From the NCBI GenBank assembly GCA_017473605.1, contig JAFUKM010000007.1:1-64000 (forward strand): 64,000 bases of DNA, written 5' to 3'. A program made the position numbers and the translations under genes. The notes below the pieces were generated by a model. That model saw only the letters and a program-made list of their open reading frames with translations, did no database searches and was not told the origin of the DNA. This document shows, one piece after another, positions 1 to 7,251 of this stretch (positions are counted from its first letter, which is position 1; each line of letters opens with the position of its first letter). The stretch is from Clostridia bacterium. GTDB taxonomy: Bacteria > Bacillota > Clostridia > Christensenellales > Borkfalkiaceae.

Positions 1-115
<115 letters not shown>

Positions 116-125
116 TTCAATTAGA

Positions 126-158
126 AAAACCTTGTTCTTAATAGAACAAGGTTTTTTC
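126..158 (+). terminator. Terminator of the rRNA operon
   Basis: A stem of AACCTTGTTC with GAACAAGGTT and a short TTAATA loop is followed by six T residues. It lies 11 nt after the 5S gene. Confidence 0.9.
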
Positions 159-313
159 TTTGTCCTAAAATGCGTGGAGCAGGTATGCGTTGAAATAAAA
201 ACGACGGGGTATGTACGCGCTGAAACAGGTATGGTTTATCGGAAAATGCGAAAAGGCGGAATAACGGGATTGTGTAAAACAAATAAAAAATGGGGAAAAT
301 ATATCAAAACCGC

Positions 314-342
314 TTGACGGAAAGGAAAATAAAAAGTAAAAT
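314..342 (+). promoter_or_regulatory. Promoter of the cyclophilin-like lipoprotein gene
   Basis: TTGACG (314-319) and TAAAAT (337-342) are 17 nt apart. The predicted leader holds a small hairpin TCCGCT-ATA-AGCGGA at about 362-377, just before the ribosome binding site. Confidence 0.7.
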
Positions 343-392
343 AGAAAGGTAAAGAGAAATTTTCCGCTATAAGCGGACTTTTGGAGAAAGAT

Positions 393-1232
393 ATGAAACT
401 GAAAAAGTTGGTTAGCGGTATTTTGGCGACAACGGCGATATTCGGCTGCGTAGGCACGCTTACGGCGTGTGAAACGGCGCATCCCGAAGTGCGTATTACG
501 ATAGCTTTCGAAGGCGAAGAATACGAACTGAATTATACGTTGTACAGAAAATTTGCGCCTGCGACGACGGCTCATTTTTTAAAACTTGCGGAAGAAGGCT
601 ATTACGACGGGCTTTGCGTACACGATTATGCGGATAGCCGATTGTATACGGGCGCGTATTCCTACGACGCGAACGAAGACGACAACGGTGGACTCGTATA
701 TAAAAAATATTACGAAATCGTAAAGAATTACGAAAACTTCCCCATCAGCGTGTATACGGAAGATAACGAACCTACGTATACCCTTTGCGGCGAATTCTCC
801 GATAACCATTTCGAGTGGGAAAAGGGCGAAGTGAAAAAAGAAGAATACGGTTCTTTGACGATGTTCTATACCGATAAGAGTACGAACGACGACCGTATTT
901 CGGTAGACCATCCCGACAGCGACGATAGACTGGCGCGCGACTATAAAGACAATAGCGCGACTTCGCAATTCTTCATTTCGCTTACGAGCACGACGAAATC
1001 GAACAGCAAATACTGTACGTTTGCGTTGTTGGAAGAAGACGACGTGGAAGTGTTGGACGATTTGAAAGAAGCGATTGAAGCGTATCTTTCGGATAACGAC
1101 GAGGGTAGCGAAGACGTAACGCTCGACGTGGACGAAGACGATATGTACGTTGGGGAATATAAATATCAAGCGACGTACACGGTGCTTGCTTCGCCGATTA
1201 CCATTAAAACGGTGGAAGTAACCAAAACTTGA
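393..1232 (+). CDS. Cyclophilin-type peptidyl-prolyl isomerase lipoprotein
   Basis: A 279-residue secreted lipoprotein predicted to catalyse cis-trans isomerisation of proline bonds in exported proteins. Residues 1-25 form a signal peptide with lipobox LTAC and Cys26 as the lipidation site. The rest resembles the cyclophilin fold: FAPATTAHFLKLAEEGYYDG near residue 50 and NSATSQFFISL near residue 187, matching the family SQFFI core. Large acidic insertions (runs of D/E) make it longer than a typical cyclophilin, and some active-site residues are not obvious, so activity is uncertain. The start at ATG 393 is chosen because GGAG lies 6 nt upstream; an in-frame TTG at 381 would overlap that site. 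It is a single-gene unit with its own promoter and terminator. Confidence 0.8.
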   Translation: MKLKKLVSGILATTAIFGCVGTLTACETAHPEVRITIAFEGEEYELNYTLYRKFAPATTAHFLKLAEEGYYDGLCVHDYADSRLYTGAYSYDANEDDNGGLVYKKYYEIVKNYENFPISVYTEDNEPTYTLCGEFSDNHFEWEKGEVKKEEYGSLTMFYTDKSTNDDRISVDHPDSDDRLARDYKDNSATSQFFISLTSTTKSNSKYCTFALLEEDDVEVLDDLKEAIEAYLSDNDEGSEDVTLDVDEDDMYVGEYKYQATYTVLASPITIKTVEVTKT

Positions 1233-1242
1233 TTTAGGCTAT

Positions 1243-1286
1243 AAAAAAATCCCGTTATAGTAGTTACGGCTATAACGGGATTTTTT
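1243..1286 (+). terminator. Terminator after the cyclophilin gene
   Basis: CCCGTTATAG pairs with CTATAACGGG around a 9-nt loop, flanked by an A-run and followed by TTTTTT. Confidence 0.9.
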
Positions 1287-1368
1287 AATGTTTCAATAAA
1301 GACTTTAATGACAAGTAGTCATAGATAAAAGATTTTTATTATTGGTTATTTTAAAATCAGATTTAATG

Positions 1369-1397
1369 TTGATTTTTCATAATAATTATGGTATAAT
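1369..1397 (+). promoter_or_regulatory. Promoter of the restriction-modification cassette
   Basis: TTGATT (1369-1374), 17-nt spacer, and an extended -10 TGGTATAAT (TATAAT at 1392-1397). It lies in AT-rich DNA, about 45 nt upstream of the first methyltransferase start, and no operator-like palindrome is apparent. Confidence 0.75.
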
Positions 1398-1441
1398 AAG
1401 TTTTGTATAAAATTTAAATATCGTTGGTTAAGGATTTGATT

Positions 1442-2284
1442 ATGAATAAGAAAGTACAGGTAGATAAAAAAGTAAAAGAAAAAAAAAAGGCAAATTATGA
1501 TGAGCGCAACAAGCTTAATAATTTAACGGGGGCAGAGTGGCAATATGCTACAAAAACGGTTATATCCAAAATATATCCGTCAAATTTGCAACATAAACTG
1601 CGCTCTCAGCATGGTGGGCAAAAACCTCCTGAACTTTGTAAAGATTTGATTAAAATTTTCACAAAGGAAGACCAAATGGTCTTAGACCCTTTGGCTGGTG
1701 TTGGGGGGACTCTAATCGGTGCGGCGTTATGTAATAGAAATGCTATTGGCATTGAATTAAATCAAAAATGGATTGATATCTACGAAGAAGTTTGTCATTT
1801 GGAAAATTTAAATAGATTTCCTGTTCTTTGTGGCGATGCCAAGGAAAAACTGAAAGAAATTGAGAGCGGTTCCATTGATTTCCTTTTAACAGATGTTCCT
1901 TACTGGATTATGGACCAACTCACGCACACTCGTTCAGATACCACTGAAAGAAAATCTAATCTTTCCAAGTTTAATGATAAAGACCTTCAATCCAAAGACG
2001 AGTGGTTGTCGGAGATGAAGAGTATTTTTGAAAACGCACGGCATACGCTCAAACAAAATGGGTATATGGCTGTTTTTATCGGCGACATGTACAGAGGGAA
2101 AGAATATCATTTCCTTTCTGCGGATTTAGCAAGAACCATCTCCGAAATTCCGGGGTATGTTTTAAAATCAGATATTATATGGCATGATGATTCTAAAATG
2201 CTTCATATTTACGGTTATCCGTTTGCTTATATCCCTTCCTTAATACATCAACATATTTTGATTTTTAGAAAGGAGAAAATTTAA
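1442..2284 (+). CDS. DNA methyltransferase (N6-adenine or N4-cytosine), first modification enzyme of an R-M cassette
   Basis: A 280-residue SAM-dependent DNA methylase. HGGQKPPEL (about 58-66) followed by LDPLAGVGGT (about 81-90) is the SAM-binding part with motif I; the catalytic motif IV is TDVPYW (about 150-155). Motif order is SAM-binding first, catalytic second. The usual (D/S)PPY is DVPY here, an unusual change at the first proline. The start at ATG 1442 has AAGGA 7 nt upstream; an in-frame TTG 18 nt earlier would engulf this site. The N-terminus is Lys-rich. Its stop overlaps the next gene's start by one base (TAATG), so the genes are translationally coupled. It presumably protects one strand of the recognition site. 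Base composition is visibly more AT-rich than the housekeeping genes. Confidence 0.85.
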   Translation: MNKKVQVDKKVKEKKKANYDERNKLNNLTGAEWQYATKTVISKIYPSNLQHKLRSQHGGQKPPELCKDLIKIFTKEDQMVLDPLAGVGGTLIGAALCNRNAIGIELNQKWIDIYEEVCHLENLNRFPVLCGDAKEKLKEIESGSIDFLLTDVPYWIMDQLTHTRSDTTERKSNLSKFNDKDLQSKDEWLSEMKSIFENARHTLKQNGYMAVFIGDMYRGKEYHFLSADLARTISEIPGYVLKSDIIWHDDSKMLHIYGYPFAYIPSLIHQHILIFRKEKI

Positions 2285-4356
2285 TGCAATCAATTTTAGT
2301 GAACTGCAAGATTACAAAAGATAAGATTTTACCAATTTCCTTTCTAACTGAAAAAGAAAACTTAAATGAGTTTATCATTTATGCTGATAATATTTTGGAG
2401 GGAATTACCCTCCTCAACGATTTAACGTTAGATGAGGATTATTTAAAGTTCTATGGCGTTATTTATGAACCAATCGACCAACCTATTTATATTTTCCACG
2501 ACTATATCGATAGATTTTACGCTATAAAAATTTGCGGTTCTTATGATAAGTGGGATTTACCCAAACAAGTTGCAAAAATTATTAATTATATCGACTTACC
2601 TGACTACATTATTTATTCGTTGCAAACAAACAACGTTATAATGGCAGGAGAAAATACCGAAACAGCTTCCGTAGGAAACTCTCAATGGCAAAGAGAAGGA
2701 AGAAAGCTTGGTGCAGCAAAAATCAAGGTTCCTTTTGTTTATCAAACCTTTTATTCGGGGCGCGACGAATCGCAAGATTCGATTCGCGAACCGAGCTCGT
2801 TACAGGTTTATAATCACTTGGTTTATTCTGTAAGGTATAAAACTCCTTCTTTTGTTTGCTATTTTGAAAACAACTTTGAAAATTCGGCCACGCGTAATAG
2901 AACAGAAAATAACGGTCAAAAATTATTATGCGACTACATTAAAACTATTATTTTATCCAATGTGGATAAAACTAAAGTAGGCGATAAAAAATGTGTCGAA
3001 TTTAAATTATATAAGCATATGCTTTCTTATATCAAAGAGAAAAAATTTACTGATATAAATAAAGTAAAAGCAAAAAGCAGAATATATAAAGATTTGCCCT
3101 CCCTAAAGAATAGTCTTTACAATGACTTGCTTGTAAACGATGATTCTTTTATTGCGGGTTTAATAGACTTTTTATACGAAACAGACGAGGAAAAAATCAA
3201 CCGCTATATAGATGAGTCGTTATTACTTGATTTTGACAAATTAAGATTTGAAGATTGGACTTCATATAACACAAAACCGAACATCAGCACATTAATTGCT
3301 TTTTTGCACGGCAACAGATTCTTTCCTAAATCCTACATTAAAGGAAGCTCAAAAGTTGGTTTTGTTGATATTAACCTTTGCAGGAATTTTTTGTCTAATA
3401 AATTCGTAGATAAAAAGCAAGATATTAAAAACATTCTTGATGAAACCAAATACTCGGATATTCTTCTTATGCCCTTAAGAATTCACAAGAAATCTAATGG
3501 AGCTTTGACGTTTTCACCTGATCCTGAAAGCGGTGAAATCGTGGCCTTTTCCGAATTATTTTCTCTAGATTTAAAGGGAAATAAAATAAGACCTGTCGTG
3601 GGATATTGCATAGTTGACACACCACGTGGTTTTTCTATTCACGAAAAAATTGGCACCAAGTTATATAAAGCCTTGGCAGAATATGTAGATATTCTAATTT
3701 TTAACAACAATGAAATAATTACGAATCTTGAATACTCTGAAACATATAACGAATATTTTCCTGTCGCTATAACCGAAACTAAGCCTAAATCCACAACGGA
3801 AGAAATGGCAATTGTTTCAACATATCTTAACCAATCAACGATAAACTCCGATTGGGAACTTTGCTTTATACATACTCATCACTCTTCTTGGCAACAATTA
3901 GTTATCCATAAAGGAGCTAATGCTATTCAGCAAAAGATTGATAGAGTATCAACTAAGGTGGATTTGATTATGCAACAGCAAAATTTATTTATGATTGCTG
4001 AGGGTAAAAACGACTATCAAGATATTATAAGAGATGGAAAAATACAGCGCGCTATGCTTTTGGCAAGTGAGAAAATCAACGAATTGTACAAAGAGCAAAA
4101 TCAACAATTTGATGCCTTCGTCTATAATCTTAACACCGTACCAGAAAAGAATCCTGAATTTTATGTAAATCGAGAAAAAGAAACGATAAAAATGGCGATT
4201 GATTTAGGACATTTCTCTAATATAGCGCATCAAAATAGTTTTGTTGTTATTATCGTTTACTTAGATAGACGAGGGAAAACAGCCTTTAAGCTCGTTTATG
4301 CTCCTAAATTTAACGAAAAAATTAAAGAAAGATTAGATAAGGAATTTAATCAATGA
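2284..4356 (+). CDS. Putative type II restriction endonuclease between two methyltransferase genes
   Basis: A 690-residue protein of no family I can name with certainty. It starts on the TAATG overlap with the upstream methylase and overlaps the downstream methylase by 4 nt (ATGA), so the three are one unit. A possible PD-(D/E)XK nuclease centre is Asp560, then Glu573-Gly-Lys575 (in the segment VDLIMQQQ...FMIAEGK). A second conserved-looking block near residues 130-165 (QREGRKLGAAK, then YQTFYSGRDES) may take part in DNA recognition. There is no helicase or specificity-subunit signature. Position between methylases of two different classes suggests an enzyme with an asymmetric site, where each strand needs its own methylase (as in type IIS systems). 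The nuclease role is inferred from context and one short motif. It is AT-rich, suggesting acquisition. Confidence 0.6.
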   Translation: MQSILVNCKITKDKILPISFLTEKENLNEFIIYADNILEGITLLNDLTLDEDYLKFYGVIYEPIDQPIYIFHDYIDRFYAIKICGSYDKWDLPKQVAKIINYIDLPDYIIYSLQTNNVIMAGENTETASVGNSQWQREGRKLGAAKIKVPFVYQTFYSGRDESQDSIREPSSLQVYNHLVYSVRYKTPSFVCYFENNFENSATRNRTENNGQKLLCDYIKTIILSNVDKTKVGDKKCVEFKLYKHMLSYIKEKKFTDINKVKAKSRIYKDLPSLKNSLYNDLLVNDDSFIAGLIDFLYETDEEKINRYIDESLLLDFDKLRFEDWTSYNTKPNISTLIAFLHGNRFFPKSYIKGSSKVGFVDINLCRNFLSNKFVDKKQDIKNILDETKYSDILLMPLRIHKKSNGALTFSPDPESGEIVAFSELFSLDLKGNKIRPVVGYCIVDTPRGFSIHEKIGTKLYKALAEYVDILIFNNNEIITNLEYSETYNEYFPVAITETKPKSTTEEMAIVSTYLNQSTINSDWELCFIHTHHSSWQQLVIHKGANAIQQKIDRVSTKVDLIMQQQNLFMIAEGKNDYQDIIRDGKIQRAMLLASEKINELYKEQNQQFDAFVYNLNTVPEKNPEFYVNREKETIKMAIDLGHFSNIAHQNSFVVIIVYLDRRGKTAFKLVYAPKFNEKIKERLDKEFNQ

Positions 4357-5384
4357 AATATATTGGAAACAAAACAAGGCTTTTAGATTTTATAGAACGC
4401 TCTATAACTGAAAGCAAAATCCCTTTCAATGGAACTTTTTGTGATATTTTTGGTGGTACAGGTTCCGTCGGGAAACATTTTAAGGATAAAGGGTTTAAGG
4501 TTATTTCAAATGACCTTATGACCTATTCTTACATAATTCAATATGTTTTGGTTTATCTTAATCAAATGCCGATGTTTGATAAACTTGCCTTGGGAGACGT
4601 TAAGGCAGTTTTTCAATTCTTGAACAATTTAGAACCTATTGAAGGATATGTGTTTGAAAATTATGCGCCGTCGGGTTCTTATGGCAGACAATACTTTTCG
4701 GATATAAACGCAAAAAGAATTGATGCAATAAGAGAACAAATACAAAATTGGTATAACGATGATATGCTTTCCACCGATGAATATTTTGTTTTGCTCTCTT
4801 CGTTGATAGATGCTGCCGATTTTGTTGCTAACATCTCAGGTACATATGGAGCTTACCTTAAAATATGGCGTTCAATGGCGTTAAAACCGTTAACTTTAAG
4901 AATTCCTGAAATAAAAAATAATAATAGACCGAACGAAATTTACCAAGAAGATGCAAATTGTTTGATAAAGAAAATTAAGTGTGATGTTCTTTATATAGAC
5001 CCCCCGTACAATGAACGGCAATATGCCTCAAACTTTCATGTTCTTGAAAGTTTGGCTGTTTGGGATAAGCAAACTCTTTTTGGGAAAACTGGACAGCGAG
5101 ATTATACAAGTAAAAAGTCTCGCTATTGTTTAAAAGGAGAGGCTCTTGGGGCTTTTAGTGAATTGATAGATTGCGCAGAGACGAAATATATTATAATCAG
5201 CTATAATAATGAAGGAATTATCCCGAGAGAAAAATTGATTAAAATTTTAGAAAAAAGGGGAGAAGTAAAAGAATATACTACAAATTATAGAAGATTTAGG
5301 ACGGAACGTGACCATGAGCATAGAAAATATAAAAATTGTAATGATAAAGTGGTGGAACACTTATATATTGTTAAAGTAAATTGA
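4353..5384 (+). CDS. D12-class N6-adenine DNA methyltransferase, second modification enzyme
   Basis: A 343-residue adenine methylase of the D12 (Dam-like) class. The N-terminus MKYIGNKTRLLDFI is motif X, CDIFGGTGSVGKHF (about 30-43) is SAM-binding motif I, and YIDPPYNERQY (about 213-223) contains the catalytic DPPY of motif IV. A TSKKSRY segment follows in the target-recognition part. It overlaps the endonuclease gene by 4 nt. With the first methylase it would protect both strands of a non-palindromic site. The downstream end is shared with a convergent XRE gene through a bidirectional terminator. Confidence 0.9.
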   Translation: MKYIGNKTRLLDFIERSITESKIPFNGTFCDIFGGTGSVGKHFKDKGFKVISNDLMTYSYIIQYVLVYLNQMPMFDKLALGDVKAVFQFLNNLEPIEGYVFENYAPSGSYGRQYFSDINAKRIDAIREQIQNWYNDDMLSTDEYFVLLSSLIDAADFVANISGTYGAYLKIWRSMALKPLTLRIPEIKNNNRPNEIYQEDANCLIKKIKCDVLYIDPPYNERQYASNFHVLESLAVWDKQTLFGKTGQRDYTSKKSRYCLKGEALGAFSELIDCAETKYIIISYNNEGIIPREKLIKILEKRGEVKEYTTNYRRFRTERDHEHRKYKNCNDKVVEHLYIVKVN

Positions 5385-5398
5385 TTATAATACAAACA

Positions 5399-5431
5399 AA
5401 AAAGACTGTGGAAAAATCCACAGTCTTTTTC
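5399..5431. terminator. Bidirectional terminator between the R-M cassette and the XRE gene
   Basis: AAGACTGTGGA (5402-5412) pairs with TCCACAGTCTT (5417-5427), with A-run before and T-run after. The core GACTGTGGA recurs in the terminators at 6958 and 8455. Confidence 0.85.
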
Positions 5432-5436
5432 ATTGT

Positions 5437-5646
5437 TTAATTTTGATTAAATTCTTTACCGTTGATAAGAAAATCGATAGACACGTTGAAATATTTTGAC
5501 AATAAAACGAGCATATCGACGTCAGGACTACGCTTTCCGTTTTCGTAATAGGATAAAGCTTCGCGACTAATGGATAAATCCATTGCGACCTTTAATTGAC
5601 TGTAACGCCGTTGTTTTCTTATAATTTTTAATCCTTTCAATTCCAT
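5437..5646 (-). CDS. Small XRE-family transcriptional regulator
   Basis: A 69-residue protein that is almost entirely one Cro/CI-type helix-turn-helix: GLKIIRKQRRYSQLKVAM, then LSISREALSYYENGKRSP as the recognition part, and a closing LLSKYFNVSIDFLI. It has no ligand-binding domain. It is divergent from the first BspA-like lipoprotein; two TGTAAC-N5-GTTACA palindromes lie between them and overlap the lipoprotein promoter, so it probably represses that promoter and its own. The ribosome binding site is weak. It faces the R-M genes and is not in the usual place of a controller (C) protein. Confidence 0.85.
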   Translation of the reverse strand: MELKGLKIIRKQRRYSQLKVAMDLSISREALSYYENGKRSPDVDMLVLLSKYFNVSIDFLINGKEFNQN

Positions 5647-5664
5647 AAAATCGTTTCAAAACCC

Positions 5665-5716
5665 TTGACATAATTGTAACACAATGTTACAATATTAAAT
5701 GTAACAATTTGTTACA
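5665..5716 (+). promoter_or_regulatory. Promoter with two palindromic operators upstream of the BspA-like gene
   Basis: TTGACA (5665-5670), 17-nt spacer, TACAAT (5688-5693). Palindrome 1, TTGTAAC-ACAAT-GTTACAA (5674-5692), fills the spacer and touches the -10; palindrome 2, TGTAAC-AATTT-GTTACA (5700-5716), covers the predicted transcription start. Centres are 25 bp apart. Binding by the divergent XRE protein would block this promoter and probably the minus-strand one, whose possible -10 overlaps palindrome 1. Confidence 0.8.
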
Positions 5717-5731
5717 AAAAGGAGAAAAGAG

Positions 5732-6937
5732 ATGAAAAGGAAAAAATTTTTAGCGTTAGGTTTGGCGGCAATTACGGCATTGTTTGCGGCAGTCGGGGTT
5801 GTCGGTTGTGGTGACGGCGGTAATGGCGACGGTGCAGGAGACGGAAGTGGCGACGGCAACGGTGCGCAAGGGAGTTTGGAATATATACTTAGCGAGGACG
5901 GCACTTATTATACTGTAAGAGGCACTGAGACGTATGAGAGTACGGATATCGTCATTCCGTCCGATTATCAGGGTAAGCCCGTCAAAGAGATTTCCGCGCA
6001 CGCATTCAATAATGACGATATAACGAGTATCGTTATCGGGGATAATGTGGAAATTATCGGCAACGACGCCTTTCACGATTGTTACGATTTGACGAGTATC
6101 GTCATCGGCAAAGGCGTAACGGAAATAGGGGTGCGAGCGTTTATGAATTGTGAGGCGTTGACAGGGATAGACGTTGCGGAGGATAATACGGCGTATAAGG
6201 ATATTGACGGACACTTGTATACGAAAGACGGGAAAACGCTGTTGCAATATTCGAGAAATAATACGGCAACCGAGTACGTTTCCCCCGAAGGCTTGGAAAC
6301 GATAGCGGAGGAAGCGGTTAGCGGTGCGGATAACTTGGTAACCGTGCAAGTAAACTGTAACACTATCGGTAAATGGGCGTTTTCTAGGTGTGATAATATC
6401 ACGAGCGTAAAGTTGGGCGACGCGGTAACGGAAATTGGCGAAGAAGCGTTCCGCAGTTGCGGTAAATTGGAAAAAGTAGAACTGGGCGCAGGCTTAAAAA
6501 ACGTTGGAAGGTCGGCTTTCTACGAAACCAACGGCATAACGGACGTATATTATAAAGGCTCGGTGGCGGATTGGTGTGGTATTACGTTTGGCTCTGGCGC
6601 AAACCCTACGCGTTCCGCGGGGAATTTATATTTCTATAACGGAACAGAATACGAATTGTTGGGGGATACGTTGGTGATTCCCGATACGGTAACGGAAATT
6701 AAAGCGTATGCTTTTTTCGGCTGTTCGGTGGCGAATCTTATCATTGGTAAAAACGTTACGGCTATTGGGGAGAGCGCATTTCCTTATTATAGCAAGAACG
6801 TGTATTTCAAAGGCGAAGATAGTAAAGAATTGGAAGATAGGTTTTCTTCCCTAACGAAGTTCTTCTATTATAGCGAAACGCCGAATTATGACGGCTATCA
6901 TTGGTATTACCAAGGCGACGTGCCGACCATTTGGTAA
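5732..6937 (+). CDS. BspA-like leucine-rich repeat surface lipoprotein (copy 1)
   Basis: A 401-residue lipoprotein. A signal peptide ends in lipobox VVGC with Cys26, followed by a Gly/Asp-rich linker (about 27-47) and a series of BspA-type (LRR_5) repeats of the form IGxxAFxxCxxLTSIxIGxxVTEIG through most of the remainder. Such proteins are cell-surface adhesins or binding proteins in gut bacteria; the ligand is unknown. AGGAG lies 8 nt before ATG 5732. A paralogue lies directly downstream (7252-8442), sharing signal sequence, segment GKPVKEI-AHAFN, DIDG-LYTKDGKTL, TATEYVSPEGLETI and IPDTVTEIKA. Expression is probably controlled by the XRE protein at 5437. Confidence 0.85.
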   Translation: MKRKKFLALGLAAITALFAAVGVVGCGDGGNGDGAGDGSGDGNGAQGSLEYILSEDGTYYTVRGTETYESTDIVIPSDYQGKPVKEISAHAFNNDDITSIVIGDNVEIIGNDAFHDCYDLTSIVIGKGVTEIGVRAFMNCEALTGIDVAEDNTAYKDIDGHLYTKDGKTLLQYSRNNTATEYVSPEGLETIAEEAVSGADNLVTVQVNCNTIGKWAFSRCDNITSVKLGDAVTEIGEEAFRSCGKLEKVELGAGLKNVGRSAFYETNGITDVYYKGSVADWCGITFGSGANPTRSAGNLYFYNGTEYELLGDTLVIPDTVTEIKAYAFFGCSVANLIIGKNVTAIGESAFPYYSKNVYFKGEDSKELEDRFSSLTKFFYYSETPNYDGYHWYYQGDVPTIW

Positions 6938-6957
6938 CTTAAAAACGAACAACAAAA

Positions 6958-6990
6958 AAGGACTGTGGAAGAATTCCACAGCCTTTTTTT
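6958..6990 (+). terminator. Terminator after BspA-like copy 1
   Basis: GGACTGTGGAA-GAA-TTCCACAGCC (one bulged A) followed by seven T. It is almost identical to the terminator after copy 2 at 8455-8491. Confidence 0.88.
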
Positions 6991-7002
6991 GTGCACAAAC
7001 TC

Positions 7003-7031
7003 TTGACATTTTTTTGAAAGTATGGTAGGAT
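7003..7031 (+). promoter_or_regulatory. Promoter of the structured RNA and BspA-like copy 2
   Basis: TTGACA (7003-7008), 17-nt spacer, TAGGAT (7026-7031). Transcription should start about 7037-7038, exactly where the long structured stem begins. Confidence 0.75.
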
Positions 7032-7036
7032 ATTCT

Positions 7037-7225
7037 TGCGACATAAATTTAATATTTTTTGCAAATCGAAGTATACTTCTATTTAGGTAGGAGTGTGCCT
7101 TTTTCGCGCTAACTAAAAATATTTCGGTTTGCATTGAAATAACTATTGTTAAATTTGTGTCGCAGCAAAGCGAAAGGAACATTTTTACAGATGTCGTTCG
7201 TTTTGCGAGCGACATTTTATTTTTT
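7037..7225 (+). ncRNA. Structured leader RNA or stand-alone small RNA of unknown class
   Basis: The predicted transcript folds into a long rod. P1 pairs 7037-7052 with 7149-7164 (16 bp, one G-U). P2 pairs 7061-7070 with 7123-7132 (10 bp, one G-U). P3 stacks on it, 7071-7081 with 7088-7098 (11 bp, loop TTTAGG). The 3' strand between P3 and P2 (7099-7122) is unpaired. A terminator hairpin (7191-7215) with a T-run closes the unit, giving an RNA of about 188 nt. The ribosome binding site of the next gene begins 14 nt after the T-run and no second promoter is evident, so read-through control of that gene is likely. The rod shape and size recall 6S RNA, but I do not see enough conserved sequence to name it. 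Confidence 0.6.
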
Positions 7226-7227
7226 AT
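7191..7227 (+). terminator. Terminator inside the leader of BspA-like copy 2
   Basis: ATGTCGTTCG (7191-7200) pairs with CGAGCGACAT (7206-7215) around TTTTG, followed by TTTATTTTTT. It ends just before the AGGAGG of the downstream gene, the layout of an attenuator. Confidence 0.75.
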
Positions 7228-7251
7228 CAATTTTATTTTTAGGAGGTAGTT

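Noticed and set aside
1369..5384. Type I or type III restriction system
   Set aside because: No helicase motor, no specificity subunit and two complete methylases; fits a type II arrangement.
7037..7225. Naming the structured RNA as 6S RNA
   Set aside because: Length and rod shape fit, but I cannot see the family's conserved bubble sequence; left as unknown class.
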